Below are positions 44,038 through 53,082 of a stretch of DNA of 64,000 bases, in pieces. The notes beneath the pieces are model-generated. The model was not told the DNA's origin. It ran no database searches and worked only from the letters and a program-made list of their open reading frames with translations. Each line of letters begins with the position of its first letter. The first letter of the stretch is position 1. The stretch comes from Alkalicaulis satelles. Lineage in GTDB: Bacteria; Pseudomonadota; Alphaproteobacteria; Caulobacterales; Maricaulaceae. Both the position numbers and the translations under genes were made by a program. The stretch spans positions 697,001-761,000 of the forward strand of contig NZ_VWOJ01000002.1 in NCBI RefSeq assembly GCF_008630495.1, read 5' to 3'.

Positions 44038-44110
44038 GATAGGGTCATCGCGCCCGAATGGGGAGTTGAAGGGGCGCAGATTGGGCGATTTTCAGGCGAG
44101 GGGGCCTGCC

Positions 44111-46027
44111 ATGGACGATGAGATCAAGGCGCGCACACGGCCCGATGCGCCGCGCGAGGCTGCCGTCAAATCGCGTCCTGCACGCCAGGCGCTGGACGAT
44201 CAGGGCCGTGCGGCGGATTTTTTCCGATCCGTGGATTCCGCGCCCAAGGCGGTGTCTGTCGCGCGGCCGCGCTCGGTGCAGGACGTGGCGCTGGTCACAT
44301 TCGCCTTCGTGGCGGTGATCGTCCTGGCCCTGCCCGAGCTGGTCCAGACCGGCGTGCTCAATCTGCCTGTGGCGCGCGATTATGTGCTGTTCACCGCCGA
44401 CCGGGTGAATGTCATGCTGCCGGTGCGCAGCTTCATCCTGTCCTTCTTCCTGACCTATGCCATTTTCGCCTATGGCTCGCGGCTGACGCGCATGAGGCTG
44501 GGCGGGCTGTTTGTGTTGAAGTTCACCCTGGCTTGCGCGGTCATTGACGGTGCGGCGTGGGCCAGTTGGCGCTTTGTGGACGCGGTCTGGCCGATCCATT
44601 TCCAGCAATTCCTGGCCGGCATGGCGGGGCTGGCCATCTTTCCCCACACCCTCATCTCCAATGCGCGCCTGCCGGTGGATTCCGGCGTGGCCAATCTGCG
44701 CACCGGCAAGATCCATGAATACGCGGTGCTGTTGATTGCGGCGGGCATCGCCGCGGTGATCGCGATCATTGTGGCCACGGTCTATGCCGACGAGGCGGGC
44801 TATGTGCGCTCCATCGCGCTGTTGGGCGGGATGGGGCCGGGCGTGTTCCTGGCCCAGCAGCTGATGACCGGCCAGCTGGCCACCATCGGCTGGATGCGCA
44901 ATATGGTCTCGCGCCGGCGCGCCTACGCCCCGCCGGTCACCGTGCTGGTGCCGGCTCATAACGAGGCCCACCAGATCCGCGAGACCCTGCTGGCGGTGGA
45001 CGCCGCCGCGCAGCGTTATGACGGGCCGGTGCGGGTGGTGGTGATGGAGAACTGCTCCACCGACGCCACCGCCCGGCTGGCAGAAACCACGCTGGGCGGA
45101 TGCCTTCATCTGGCAGGCTGGACGGTGGACGTCAGCACCATTCCCGGAAAGGCCAAGGCGCTCAATCGCGGGCTCGATCTCATCGAGGACGAGTATGTGG
45201 TGCGCATTGACGCCGACACCATGATCGGGCCGGACGCCATCCGTACCGCCATGCGCCATTTCGCCAATTCCAAGGTCGGCGGGGTGGGCGGCCTGCCCCT
45301 GCCCCAGGAGGATGAGGGCCTGCTCTCCAAGGTGCGCGCCATCGAGGTCTTGTTGCGCCACGGCTTCGTGCAGGTGAGCTTTGGGGCTTTCGGCGGGATT
45401 TTCGGCCTGCCGGGCATGTTCGTGATCTATCGCCGGCGCGCGCTGGACGAGGCGGGCGGTTTCACCGAGGGCATGAATGGCGAGGACACCGACATCACCC
45501 TGGCCATGACCAGCCTGGGCTGGCGGATGGTCTCCGACCCGCGTGCGAAATTCTATACCGAGACGCCCGACACGCTGGCTTTCCTGCGCGAGCAGCGCAC
45601 GCGCTGGTTCCGCTCGCTCTACCACGTGACCGCCCATAACCGCACCGCGCTGTTCCGCAACGGCTCGATCATCGGGTGCGTGGTTTTGCCCTTCACACTG
45701 CTCAATGGCGCGCGCCGGGCGATGATGACGCCGCTGCTGATCTACGGGCTGATCGTGTTCTTCATTTTCGGGGGCGTTTACGGCCACCCCGATTTCGCCA
45801 CCGTGGTGGCGGTGATCCTGGGCATGCCGTTCATTCTGGCGCTGACCGTGCTGATCGTCTGGCGGCGTTTTGACCTGTTATGGGTGCTGCCGCTCTATAT
45901 GGGTTTCCGTTTCCTGCGCTCCTACTACACGCTGGGCTCGACCCTGTCGCTGATCTATCCGCCCCGCCGCGCGGAGCGCGCCTTCCAGGCGCCCAAGCCG
46001 CGCCAGGCGCCGCCGTTTACGGGCTAA
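44111..46027 (+). CDS. Processive family-2 glycosyltransferase (membrane polysaccharide synthase)
   Basis: About 638 residues from ATG 44111. Four or five N-terminal helices fill residues ~60-260. The GT2 domain follows with PAHNEAHQI, GKAKALNRGLD, the metal-binding DAD (VRIDADTM), the acceptor-base region NGEDTDI and the processive-synthase motif QRTRW. The last ~120 residues are four more helices. It has the layout of cellulose/poly-GlcNAc synthases (BcsA/PgaC) but no C-terminal PilZ, so c-di-GMP control by that route is absent. It diverges from the BcsB-like and barrel genes; together they look like one exopolysaccharide locus. The sugar is unknown. Confidence 0.88.
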   Translation: MDDEIKARTRPDAPREAAVKSRPARQALDDQGRAADFFRSVDSAPKAVSVARPRSVQDVALVTFAFVAVIVLALPELVQTGVLNLPVARDYVLFTADRVNVMLPVRSFILSFFLTYAIFAYGSRLTRMRLGGLFVLKFTLACAVIDGAAWASWRFVDAVWPIHFQQFLAGMAGLAIFPHTLISNARLPVDSGVANLRTGKIHEYAVLLIAAGIAAVIAIIVATVYADEAGYVRSIALLGGMGPGVFLAQQLMTGQLATIGWMRNMVSRRRAYAPPVTVLVPAHNEAHQIRETLLAVDAAAQRYDGPVRVVVMENCSTDATARLAETTLGGCLHLAGWTVDVSTIPGKAKALNRGLDLIEDEYVVRIDADTMIGPDAIRTAMRHFANSKVGGVGGLPLPQEDEGLLSKVRAIEVLLRHGFVQVSFGAFGGIFGLPGMFVIYRRRALDEAGGFTEGMNGEDTDITLAMTSLGWRMVSDPRAKFYTETPDTLAFLREQRTRWFRSLYHVTAHNRTALFRNGSIIGCVVLPFTLLNGARRAMMTPLLIYGLIVFFIFGGVYGHPDFATVVAVILGMPFILALTVLIVWRRFDLLWVLPLYMGFRFLRSYYTLGSTLSLIYPPRRAERAFQAPKPRQAPPFTG

Positions 46028-46031
46028 GGCG

Positions 46032-46619
46032 TCAGCGTCCGCACAGCGCGGCGGCCTCAGGCTCCGTGGCCCAGCCTTCTTCGAGCGCCTCATCCCAGGC
46101 GTGATGGTTGATCTCGACCACCAGCAAGGTGGAGAAGCATGCTCCGTCATCGCCGGGCAGGAAGCGTTGGGCGCGCAGCCAGCGGCTCACGGCGTTGCGG
46201 TAGTCGGATGTGGCCAGACTGACATGCCGGGAATCCATCTCGCCCGGCGGCGCGCCGAAGGCGCATTCGACGCGTAAATCCGAGCTGCGGCCGTTCGGCC
46301 TTACATTCGCGGCCACGGCGCAGGCGGCCGGGTGCCAGCCCCGGCCGACGGCTTGAGCGGGGATCGCAAATCCCGGACCCGCCAGTCTCTGAGTTGGGAT
46401 CCGCCAGCCGCCATCCGCGTCAGGCGTCAGCGCCGCCGTGACGGGCGGGGCGCCCTGCAGATCGCGCGGCAGGCGCACGCCGGCCAGGCGCTGATCCAGT
46501 GCGGCTTGCGCTGATGCATCTGCGCAGACCGCCTGGGGCCGGTTCTGGCCTTCGGGGAAATGGATGTCGCAGCTGTGTTCCGTCACGCCTGCTGTCAGAA
46601 GCAAAAGTGTTGCGAGCAT
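46032..46619 (-). CDS. Secreted cysteine-containing protein, unknown (paralogue of the gene at 31651)
   Basis: 195 residues from ATG 46619, chosen because GGAGAG lies 5-10 bases before it. MLATLLLLTAGVTEHSC is a signal peptide. The mature part has cysteines in HSCDIHF, AACAVAA, VECAFG, GACFST and the final ALCGR. The block around IPAQAVGRGWHPAACAVAA matches the similar block in the protein encoded at 31651-32310. Neither has a recognised function. It converges on the GT2 gene with a 4-base gap. Confidence 0.65.
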   Translation of the reverse strand: MLATLLLLTAGVTEHSCDIHFPEGQNRPQAVCADASAQAALDQRLAGVRLPRDLQGAPPVTAALTPDADGGWRIPTQRLAGPGFAIPAQAVGRGWHPAACAVAANVRPNGRSSDLRVECAFGAPPGEMDSRHVSLATSDYRNAVSRWLRAQRFLPGDDGACFSTLLVVEINHHAWDEALEEGWATEPEAAALCGR

Positions 46620-46699
46620 GGGGCTCTCCATTCGCGTCACGCGCGAGCCTAGAAGAGCCTGCCGGGGCGATCAACGCAAAAGCCGGTTTTCCTGCCCGG

Positions 46700-47728
46700 T
46701 CACCGCCCCTTCAGCCAGCCCGCATTCAGGCAGGTCTCGGCGATCTGGACGGCGTTGAGCGCGGCGCCCTTGCGCAGATTGTCGGACACGATCCACAGGG
46801 CCAGCCCGTTCTCCACGGTGGGGTCCTTGCGGATACGGCTGACGAAGGTGGCGAATTCGCCCACGCTCTCGATGGGGGTGACCAGCTGGGGATCATCCTC
46901 GTCGGCGCGGTCGACCACCATCAGGCCCGGCGCCTCGCGCAGGATCGAGCGGGCCTTGGCCGGGCTCAAGGGCCGGTCCAGCTCCAGATGTGCGGCCACG
47001 CAATGGCCCACGAACACCGGCACGCGCACGCAGGTGGCGAACAGGCGGATGGAGGGGTCGAGAATTTTCTGGGTCTCGGCCGTCATCTTCCACTCTTCCT
47101 TGGTGGAGCCATCGTCCAGGAAGACATCGATCTTGGGGATCACGTTGAACGCGATCTGCTTGATGAAATGCTCAGGGGTCACCTCGTCATTGACGAAAAT
47201 GCCCCGGGTCTGGGTCCACAGCTCGTCCATGGCCTCCTTGCCCGCGCCGGAGACCGACTGATAGGTCGCCACGCTGGCGCGCGCGATGCCGGCCGCATCA
47301 TGAATGGGCTTGAGCGCCACCACGGTCTGGATGGTCGAGCAATTGGGATTGGCGATGATGTTCTTTTTCGGCCGCTGGCCGAGCACGTCCGGGTTCACCT
47401 CCGGCACCGCCAGCGGTACGTCCGGATCCATGCGCCAGGCGCTGGAGTTGTCGATCACCAGCGCGCCGGCCGCGGCGATTTTCGGCGCCATGTCTTTCGA
47501 CAGATCGCCGCCCGCGCTCATCAGCACCAGATCGACGCTTGCGTAGTCGAAGGTCTCGGCGTCCTTGATCTTCAGCGTGCGCTCGCCATAGGAGACCTCA
47601 CGCCCGATGGACTTGCGGCTGGCCAGCGCATGGACAGTTTCAGCCGGGAACAGGCGCTCGGCCAGGATGGTGAGCATTTCCGCGCCGACCGCACCGGTGG
47701 CGCCCAGAACGGCGATATTGAGGGGCAT
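46700..47728 (-). CDS. asd: Aspartate-semialdehyde dehydrogenase
   Basis: 342 residues from ATG 47728 (MPLNIAVLGATGAVGAEML). The NADP-binding GATGAVG, catalytic-Cys region ANPNCSTIQTVVALKPI and the late VRVPVFVGHCVAAHLE are canonical. It reduces aspartyl phosphate to aspartate semialdehyde, the branch point to lysine/diaminopimelate, threonine and methionine. An in-frame extension upstream of 47728 runs through the repeat element and is not the start. Mdh is the next gene upstream on the same strand. Confidence 0.96.
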   Translation of the reverse strand: MPLNIAVLGATGAVGAEMLTILAERLFPAETVHALASRKSIGREVSYGERTLKIKDAETFDYASVDLVLMSAGGDLSKDMAPKIAAAGALVIDNSSAWRMDPDVPLAVPEVNPDVLGQRPKKNIIANPNCSTIQTVVALKPIHDAAGIARASVATYQSVSGAGKEAMDELWTQTRGIFVNDEVTPEHFIKQIAFNVIPKIDVFLDDGSTKEEWKMTAETQKILDPSIRLFATCVRVPVFVGHCVAAHLELDRPLSPAKARSILREAPGLMVVDRADEDDPQLVTPIESVGEFATFVSRIRKDPTVENGLALWIVSDNLRKGAALNAVQIAETCLNAGWLKGR

Positions 47729-47750
47729 GGCGGGTTCCTCGAATGGGGTT

Positions 47751-47884
47751 CCTCCCCCCGCATGCGGGGGGAGTGGTCCGAAGGACCGAGGGGGGCAGCG
47801 GCGGAGCACGCATCATCAAACTTTGAACGTGCGGCCTCCCCCCTCCGTCCGCTTCGCTGACACCTCCCCCGCAAACGGGGGAGG
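47751..47884. repeat. Inverted pair of GC-rich extragenic repeats
   Basis: Two arms of about 50 bases each (47751-47800 and 47834-47884) face each other. Each begins at its outer end with CCTCCCCC-CGC and its own short hairpin, followed by GGTCCGAAGGACCGAGGGGGGCAG on the left and the inverted GACGGAGGGGGGAGG counterpart on the right. The motif resembles a CTCCCCCGC-type extragenic repeat I recall from Caulobacterales and sphingomonads. It fills the mdh-asd gap and may act as a transcript stabiliser or attenuator between the two genes. Confidence 0.7.
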
Positions 47885-47890
47885 AAAGGT

Positions 47891-48937
<1,047 letters not shown>

Positions 48938-49022
48938 CTAGCGCCGGATGCAGGGGAAGGCAATCGGCTCTGACTTCATATGTCCGGACAGGGTGCGCGG
49001 GCAGCGCTGCGCCCGGCCACGC

Positions 49023-49051
49023 TTGACGCATAGCCGCACGGGGCCTAAGCC
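49023..49051 (+). promoter_or_regulatory. Sigma-70-type promoter of the B12 uptake operon
   Basis: -35 TTGACG (49023-49028) and -10 TAAGCC (49046-49051) are separated by 17 bases. The predicted start falls near 49058, just before the first base of the riboswitch P1 helix at 49062. Confidence 0.55.
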
Positions 49052-49061
49052 TGCGCCCCGA

Positions 49062-49255
49062 CGGTCCCGCGCGAGCGGGTGAAAGAGGGAACACCGGTGC
49101 GGAGGCCTGAACGCCTCCAGGTCCGGGGCTGTACCCGCAACTGTGAGCAGGGAGGGCGTCCGCCAGCATCGCCACTGGGCCGCAAGGCTTCGGGAAGGCG
49201 GCGGACGCGCGTTGATCTGCAAGCCAGGAGACCTGCCGTCACGTCGTGCGGACCG
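49062..49255 (+). promoter_or_regulatory. Cobalamin riboswitch controlling btuB
   Basis: Adenosylcobalamin-type riboswitch. The P1 helix is CGGTCC (49062-49067) with GGACCG (49250-49255). Conserved core elements run in order: a GGAACACCGGTG segment, GGGCTGTACCCGCAACTGTGA, GCCACTGGGCC, CGGGAAGGC, and the B12 box AGCCAGGAGACCTGCC (49222-49237). The gene directly downstream is a BtuB-type receptor. Binding of cobalamin should turn expression of the whole btuBFCD operon down. Confidence 0.95.
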
Positions 49256-49303
49256 GGCGCGGGAAAACGCCAAGGCCGGCGCGGGTTCATCCCACGTGAA
49301 ACG

Positions 49304-49331
49304 ACACCGATAAGCGCGTGAGCGCCGGTGT
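49304..49331 (+). promoter_or_regulatory. Hairpin downstream of the riboswitch (candidate expression platform)
   Basis: ACACCG (49304-49309) pairs with CGGTGT (49326-49331), with an inner GCG/CGC possibility, and a T-containing stretch follows. It may be the terminator-like or ribosome-binding-site-masking half of the riboswitch switch. The stem is short, and the start codon lies 99 bases further on. Confidence 0.35.
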
Positions 49332-49429
49332 TTGCCCTTGTCTGCATTCCCCGGCGCGCGGTGTTCAACAAGTCGCGGCGGCGGGGCGCTCACTCCCGCA
49401 CGATTGCGCATCATCGGGATGAGTCTGAC

Positions 49430-51247
49430 ATGACCCTCACCCTTGCGGGCCTTGCGGCCCTGACGCTGGCGCAAGGCGCGCCGGCGGCTGACACTCAAAC
49501 ATCTGAAACGTCCGACGTGATCAAGGTGACCTCCGTGCGCCTGCCGGTGCTGGCGCGCGAGAGCGGGACGGCCCTGACCGTGATCGGACGGACCGAACTG
49601 GACCAGACCGCCTTTCTGGTGGAGACGCTGGCTGCGGCGCCGGGCGTCACCATCAATCAGACCGGCGCGTTCGGCGGCGCCTCCACGGTGCGCATTCGCG
49701 GCGCCTCGGGCGGCCAGACCCTGGTGCTGATCGACGGCGTGCCGGTCAATGACGCCACCTCGCCGGGCGGCGCCTATAATTTCGCGGCGCTGGACCCGGA
49801 CGCGGTGGAGCGCATCGAGGTGCTGCGCGGCGCTCAGTCGGTGCTGTGGGGGTCGGACGCCATTGGCGGCGTGGTCGCCATCGAGACCCGCCGCGCCGCG
49901 CCGGGAACCGGCGTGAGCGGATTTGTTGAGGCCGGCTCGTTCGACACGCTGCGCGGGGGCGCGGCCTTTGAAGCCTCCGGCGAGCCGGGCGCCCTGCGTC
50001 TGGGCGTCACCAGCACGGCCACGGGGGGCATCTCCAAGGCTGACGAGCGCGACGGCAATACCGAGCGCGACCGGTTCGACGCCGTGACGCTGCACGCCAG
50101 CGGACGGCTGGAGCTGGGTGAAGCCGGGCAGCTGGATTTGGCGGCCCGCCAGACCCGCGCGCGCACCGAATACGACTCGTTCGGCGCGGTCACCGGCGTT
50201 GAAGATGGCGACGAATTCGACAAGACCCGCGACCGCTCGGCCTCGCTGCGCTGGTCCAACAGCTTCGCCGGTGACTCCCTCACCACCTCGGCCCTGATCG
50301 GCTATGCCGATATCGAGCGTGACGCCTTCGCCAATGGCGCGTTTTCCTTTGATGCGCGCGGCGAGCGCGTGACCGGGCGCCTGGACGGGGCCTGGACGCT
50401 TCAGGCGGGCCACCGCCTGGCGGCGGGGCTGGATCTGGAGCGCTCCAAGGCCGATGGCGAAAGCTCGCGGCAGGAGGGCCTGTTCGTGCTGGGCGAGCTG
50501 CGCCCGGCTGAGGGCGTGGTGCTGACCGGCGGCGTGCGCCGTGATGAATCCGACCGCTATGGCGGGGCCACCACCGGGCGCGTCAGCGCCTCGGTCCAGG
50601 CGGCCGGTACGCTGCGCCTGCGCGCCAATGCCGGCACGGGTTTCAAGGCGCCGAGTATTTTCCAGACCACCTTTTTCTGCTGCGGGGCCGCGGGACCCAA
50701 CACGGACCTGAAGGCCGAACGCAGTGCAGGCTATGATATCGGCGCCGATCTGGCGCTGGCCGGCGGCGCGGTGATGCTGGAGGCGACCTGGTTCGCCCAG
50801 GACATCACCGACCTCATCGATTTCTCCTTCGCCGCCGGCGGATACGAGAATATCGCCAGGGCCGACACGTCCGGCGTGGAGCTGGGCGCCCGGGTGCGGC
50901 TGGCGCAGGGCTGGAGCGCCAGCGCCAGCTATACCTGGCTGGAGGCCGAGGACGGCGATGGAAACCGGCTGGCCCGCCTGCCGCGCCATACCGCCGATGC
51001 GGCGCTGAGCTATACCCAGGAGCTCTGGGGCGCCACGCTTTCGGGACGCTATAACAGCTCGGAAACCGACTCCTTCGGGACTGCGGGCGCCTGGACGCGT
51101 CTGGACTTCAACGCCCATTACCAGCTGACGCCGCGTTTGCAGCTCTATGGCCGGGTGGAGAACCTGCTCGACCGCCATTACCAGCAGGTGTTCGGCTTCG
51201 GCACGCCGGGCCGCTCGGCCTGGGTGGGCGTCAGGCTGTCGCGCTAG
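49430..51247 (+). CDS. btuB: BtuB-type vitamin B12 TonB-dependent receptor
   Basis: About 605 residues from ATG 49430 (MTLTLAGLAALTLAQGAPAAD signal peptide). The TonB box is SDVIKVTSVRLPVL, the plug has TVRIRGASGGQTLVLIDGVPVNDATSPGG cut as RIRGASG..LVLIDGVPV, and a barrel of BtuB size ends with WVGVRLSR. Late motifs FKAPSIFQTTF and YGRVENLLDRHYQQVFGFGTPGRS are typical of cobalamin receptors. The riboswitch in its leader and btuFCD downstream fix the substrate as cobalamin or a precursor. E. coli BtuB is of similar length. Confidence 0.94.
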   Translation: MTLTLAGLAALTLAQGAPAADTQTSETSDVIKVTSVRLPVLARESGTALTVIGRTELDQTAFLVETLAAAPGVTINQTGAFGGASTVRIRGASGGQTLVLIDGVPVNDATSPGGAYNFAALDPDAVERIEVLRGAQSVLWGSDAIGGVVAIETRRAAPGTGVSGFVEAGSFDTLRGGAAFEASGEPGALRLGVTSTATGGISKADERDGNTERDRFDAVTLHASGRLELGEAGQLDLAARQTRARTEYDSFGAVTGVEDGDEFDKTRDRSASLRWSNSFAGDSLTTSALIGYADIERDAFANGAFSFDARGERVTGRLDGAWTLQAGHRLAAGLDLERSKADGESSRQEGLFVLGELRPAEGVVLTGGVRRDESDRYGGATTGRVSASVQAAGTLRLRANAGTGFKAPSIFQTTFFCCGAAGPNTDLKAERSAGYDIGADLALAGGAVMLEATWFAQDITDLIDFSFAAGGYENIARADTSGVELGARVRLAQGWSASASYTWLEAEDGDGNRLARLPRHTADAALSYTQELWGATLSGRYNSSETDSFGTAGAWTRLDFNAHYQLTPRLQLYGRVENLLDRHYQQVFGFGTPGRSAWVGVRLSR

Positions 51248-51256
51248 GGAGTGAAG

Positions 51257-52096
51257 ATGGTGCAGCGCGCGGGCGTTCTGGCGGCTCTGGCCGCCCTCAT
51301 CCTCACCGGCCCGGCCGGTGCGGGTGAGCGCCCGCGCGTTGTCTCCCTTGATTTCTGCGCCGATCAATACGTGCTGGCGCTGGCCGACCGGGACCAGATC
51401 GCCGGCCTCGCCACCGGTCCCGATGACGCCCATTCCGCCCTGCGCGCGCGTGCGGCCGGATTGCGCCGGGTGCGCGACAACGCCGAGGACGTGCTGGCGC
51501 TCCATCCCGATCTCATCGTGCGCAGTTTTGGCGGCGGCGTGCGCGCGCAAGGCTTCTACGCCCGCGCCGGGCTCGCCGTACATGATCTGGGCTATGCGGG
51601 CAGTTTCGAGGATATGGAAGCGGTCATCGCCCGCACCGCGCAAGCGCTGGGTCAAGGTGAGCGCGGGACGGCCCTGATCGCACAAATGCGCGCCGATCTC
51701 GCCGCCGCCGCCAGGCCGGGCGCGCGCGCGCGCGCGTTATATCTGACGCCGGGCGGCGTCACCACCGGTTCGGGCACGCTGATCCATGCCATGATCGAGG
51801 CGGCGGGGCTGGAGAACGCCGCCGCCAGCGATGGCGCTATCGGCTGGACCAGCCTGCCGCTGGAGGCGCTGGTGCTGGACCCGCCCGAACTGATCATCAC
51901 CGGATTTTTCGACCAGCCCGACATCGCCGCCGATCACTGGAGCCAGACCCGCCATCCGGTGCTCACACGCCTTCTGGAGCGCACGCCGGTCATTCATCTC
52001 GGCGGCGCCATGATCGGCTGCGGCCACTGGACGCTGGCTGAAGCCGCCCGGCAGGTGCGCGAGCAGGCCGACAGCCTGCTGGAGCCGGGCTCATGA
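51257..52096 (+). CDS. btuF: Periplasmic cobalamin-binding protein BtuF-like
   Basis: 279 residues from ATG 51257 (AGGGA lies 7-11 bases upstream; a GTG at 51251 is too close to it). A signal peptide (GVLAALAALILTGPAGAG) precedes a helical-backbone class III binding protein. RPRVVSLDFCADQYVLALADRDQIAGLA opens lobe one and the later LHPDLIV..VGG-like DLIVRSFGG and DLPPELIITG-like DPPELIITGFFDQ close each lobe. Starts 9 bases after btuB. It hands cobalamin to the BtuCD transporter. Confidence 0.88.
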   Translation: MVQRAGVLAALAALILTGPAGAGERPRVVSLDFCADQYVLALADRDQIAGLATGPDDAHSALRARAAGLRRVRDNAEDVLALHPDLIVRSFGGGVRAQGFYARAGLAVHDLGYAGSFEDMEAVIARTAQALGQGERGTALIAQMRADLAAAARPGARARALYLTPGGVTTGSGTLIHAMIEAAGLENAAASDGAIGWTSLPLEALVLDPPELIITGFFDQPDIAADHWSQTRHPVLTRLLERTPVIHLGGAMIGCGHWTLAEAARQVREQADSLLEPGS

Positions 52097-53082
52097 CGCG
52101 GCTTCAACTCAATGGCGTGCTGGCGCTGACGGGGCTGGCTGCGATCCTCGCCGGGCTGATGGCGGGCAGCGCGCCGCTCTCGCTTGCCGATACGCTGGCC
52201 GGGCTCATCGGCGCGGGACCGGACGGCGCGCGCCTGATCGTTCTGGAGATCCGCCTGCCGCGCGTGCTGGCGGCCTTCCTCACCGGTGCGGCGCTGGGCG
52301 CGTCAGGGGCGTTGCTGCAGGGTCTCTTGCGCAATCCGCTGGCTGATCCGGGCGTGCTGGGCGTCAGCGCCATGGCGGCGCTGGGCGCGGTGATCGCCAT
52401 CTGGTTCGGCCTTTCGGCGCTCAGCGCTTTCGCCGTGCCGGTCATGGCGATCGCGTTTGCGGGCCTGGCCGCAGCGGTGCTGGCCGGGCTCGCCGCCACG
52501 CGCCTGTCGGTGGTGCAGCTCATCCTGGCGGGGGTGGGGCTGTCGAGTTTTGCCGGGGCGCTGAGCGCGCTGGCGATGAATCTGGCGCCCACGCCTTTCA
52601 CCTTAAGTGATCTGGTCAACTGGCTCATGGGCTCGGTGGCCAACCGGTCCTTCGCCGATCTGGCGCTGGCCGCGCCCTTCTGGATCGCCGGCGCCGTCAT
52701 CGCCGTGTTCGCCCTGCCGGGGCTGCGCGCCCTGACGCTGGGCGAGGAGACGGCGGCGAGCCTGGGGGCGGACATCACCCGCACCCGGCTGTGCGCCATT
52801 ATCGCCAGCGCGCTCCTGACCGGCGGAGCGGTGGCGGTGGCCGGGATTATCGGCTTTGTCGGCATTGTCGCCCCGCATCTGGTGCGCCCGCTGGTGCGTC
52901 ATGATCCCGGCGACCTGGTCCTGCCCAGCGCGCTGGCCGCGGGCGCGCTGCTGGCGCTCGCCGATCTTGCCTTGCGCCTGGCGCCCTTCCCCCAGGAGCT
53001 CAAGCTCGGCGTCGCCGCTGCGCTGGTGGGCGCACCCGCCTTCATCTGGATCGCCGCGCGCAGCCGGAGCATAGGACGATGA
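52093..53082 (+). CDS. btuC: Cobalamin ABC transporter permease BtuC-like
   Basis: A 329-residue FecCD-family permease with about ten hydrophobic helices. The hallmarks RLPRVLAAFLTGAALGASGALLQGLLRNPLADPGVLGVS and the late GFVGIVAPHLVRPLVRHDPG (EAA-loop equivalent, contacts the ATPase) are clear. It overlaps the btuF stop by 4 bases and the btuD start by 4 bases, so the three form one translationally coupled set. Confidence 0.92.
   Translation: MTRLQLNGVLALTGLAAILAGLMAGSAPLSLADTLAGLIGAGPDGARLIVLEIRLPRVLAAFLTGAALGASGALLQGLLRNPLADPGVLGVSAMAALGAVIAIWFGLSALSAFAVPVMAIAFAGLAAAVLAGLAATRLSVVQLILAGVGLSSFAGALSALAMNLAPTPFTLSDLVNWLMGSVANRSFADLALAAPFWIAGAVIAVFALPGLRALTLGEETAASLGADITRTRLCAIIASALLTGGAVAVAGIIGFVGIVAPHLVRPLVRHDPGDLVLPSALAAGALLALADLALRLAPFPQELKLGVAAALVGAPAFIWIAARSRSIGR

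Noticed and set aside
48938-51685. A 915-residue frame opposite btuB and btuF
   Set aside because: It is a shadow of the GC-rich third-position pattern; the plus strand has clear BtuB and BtuF motifs and a riboswitch.
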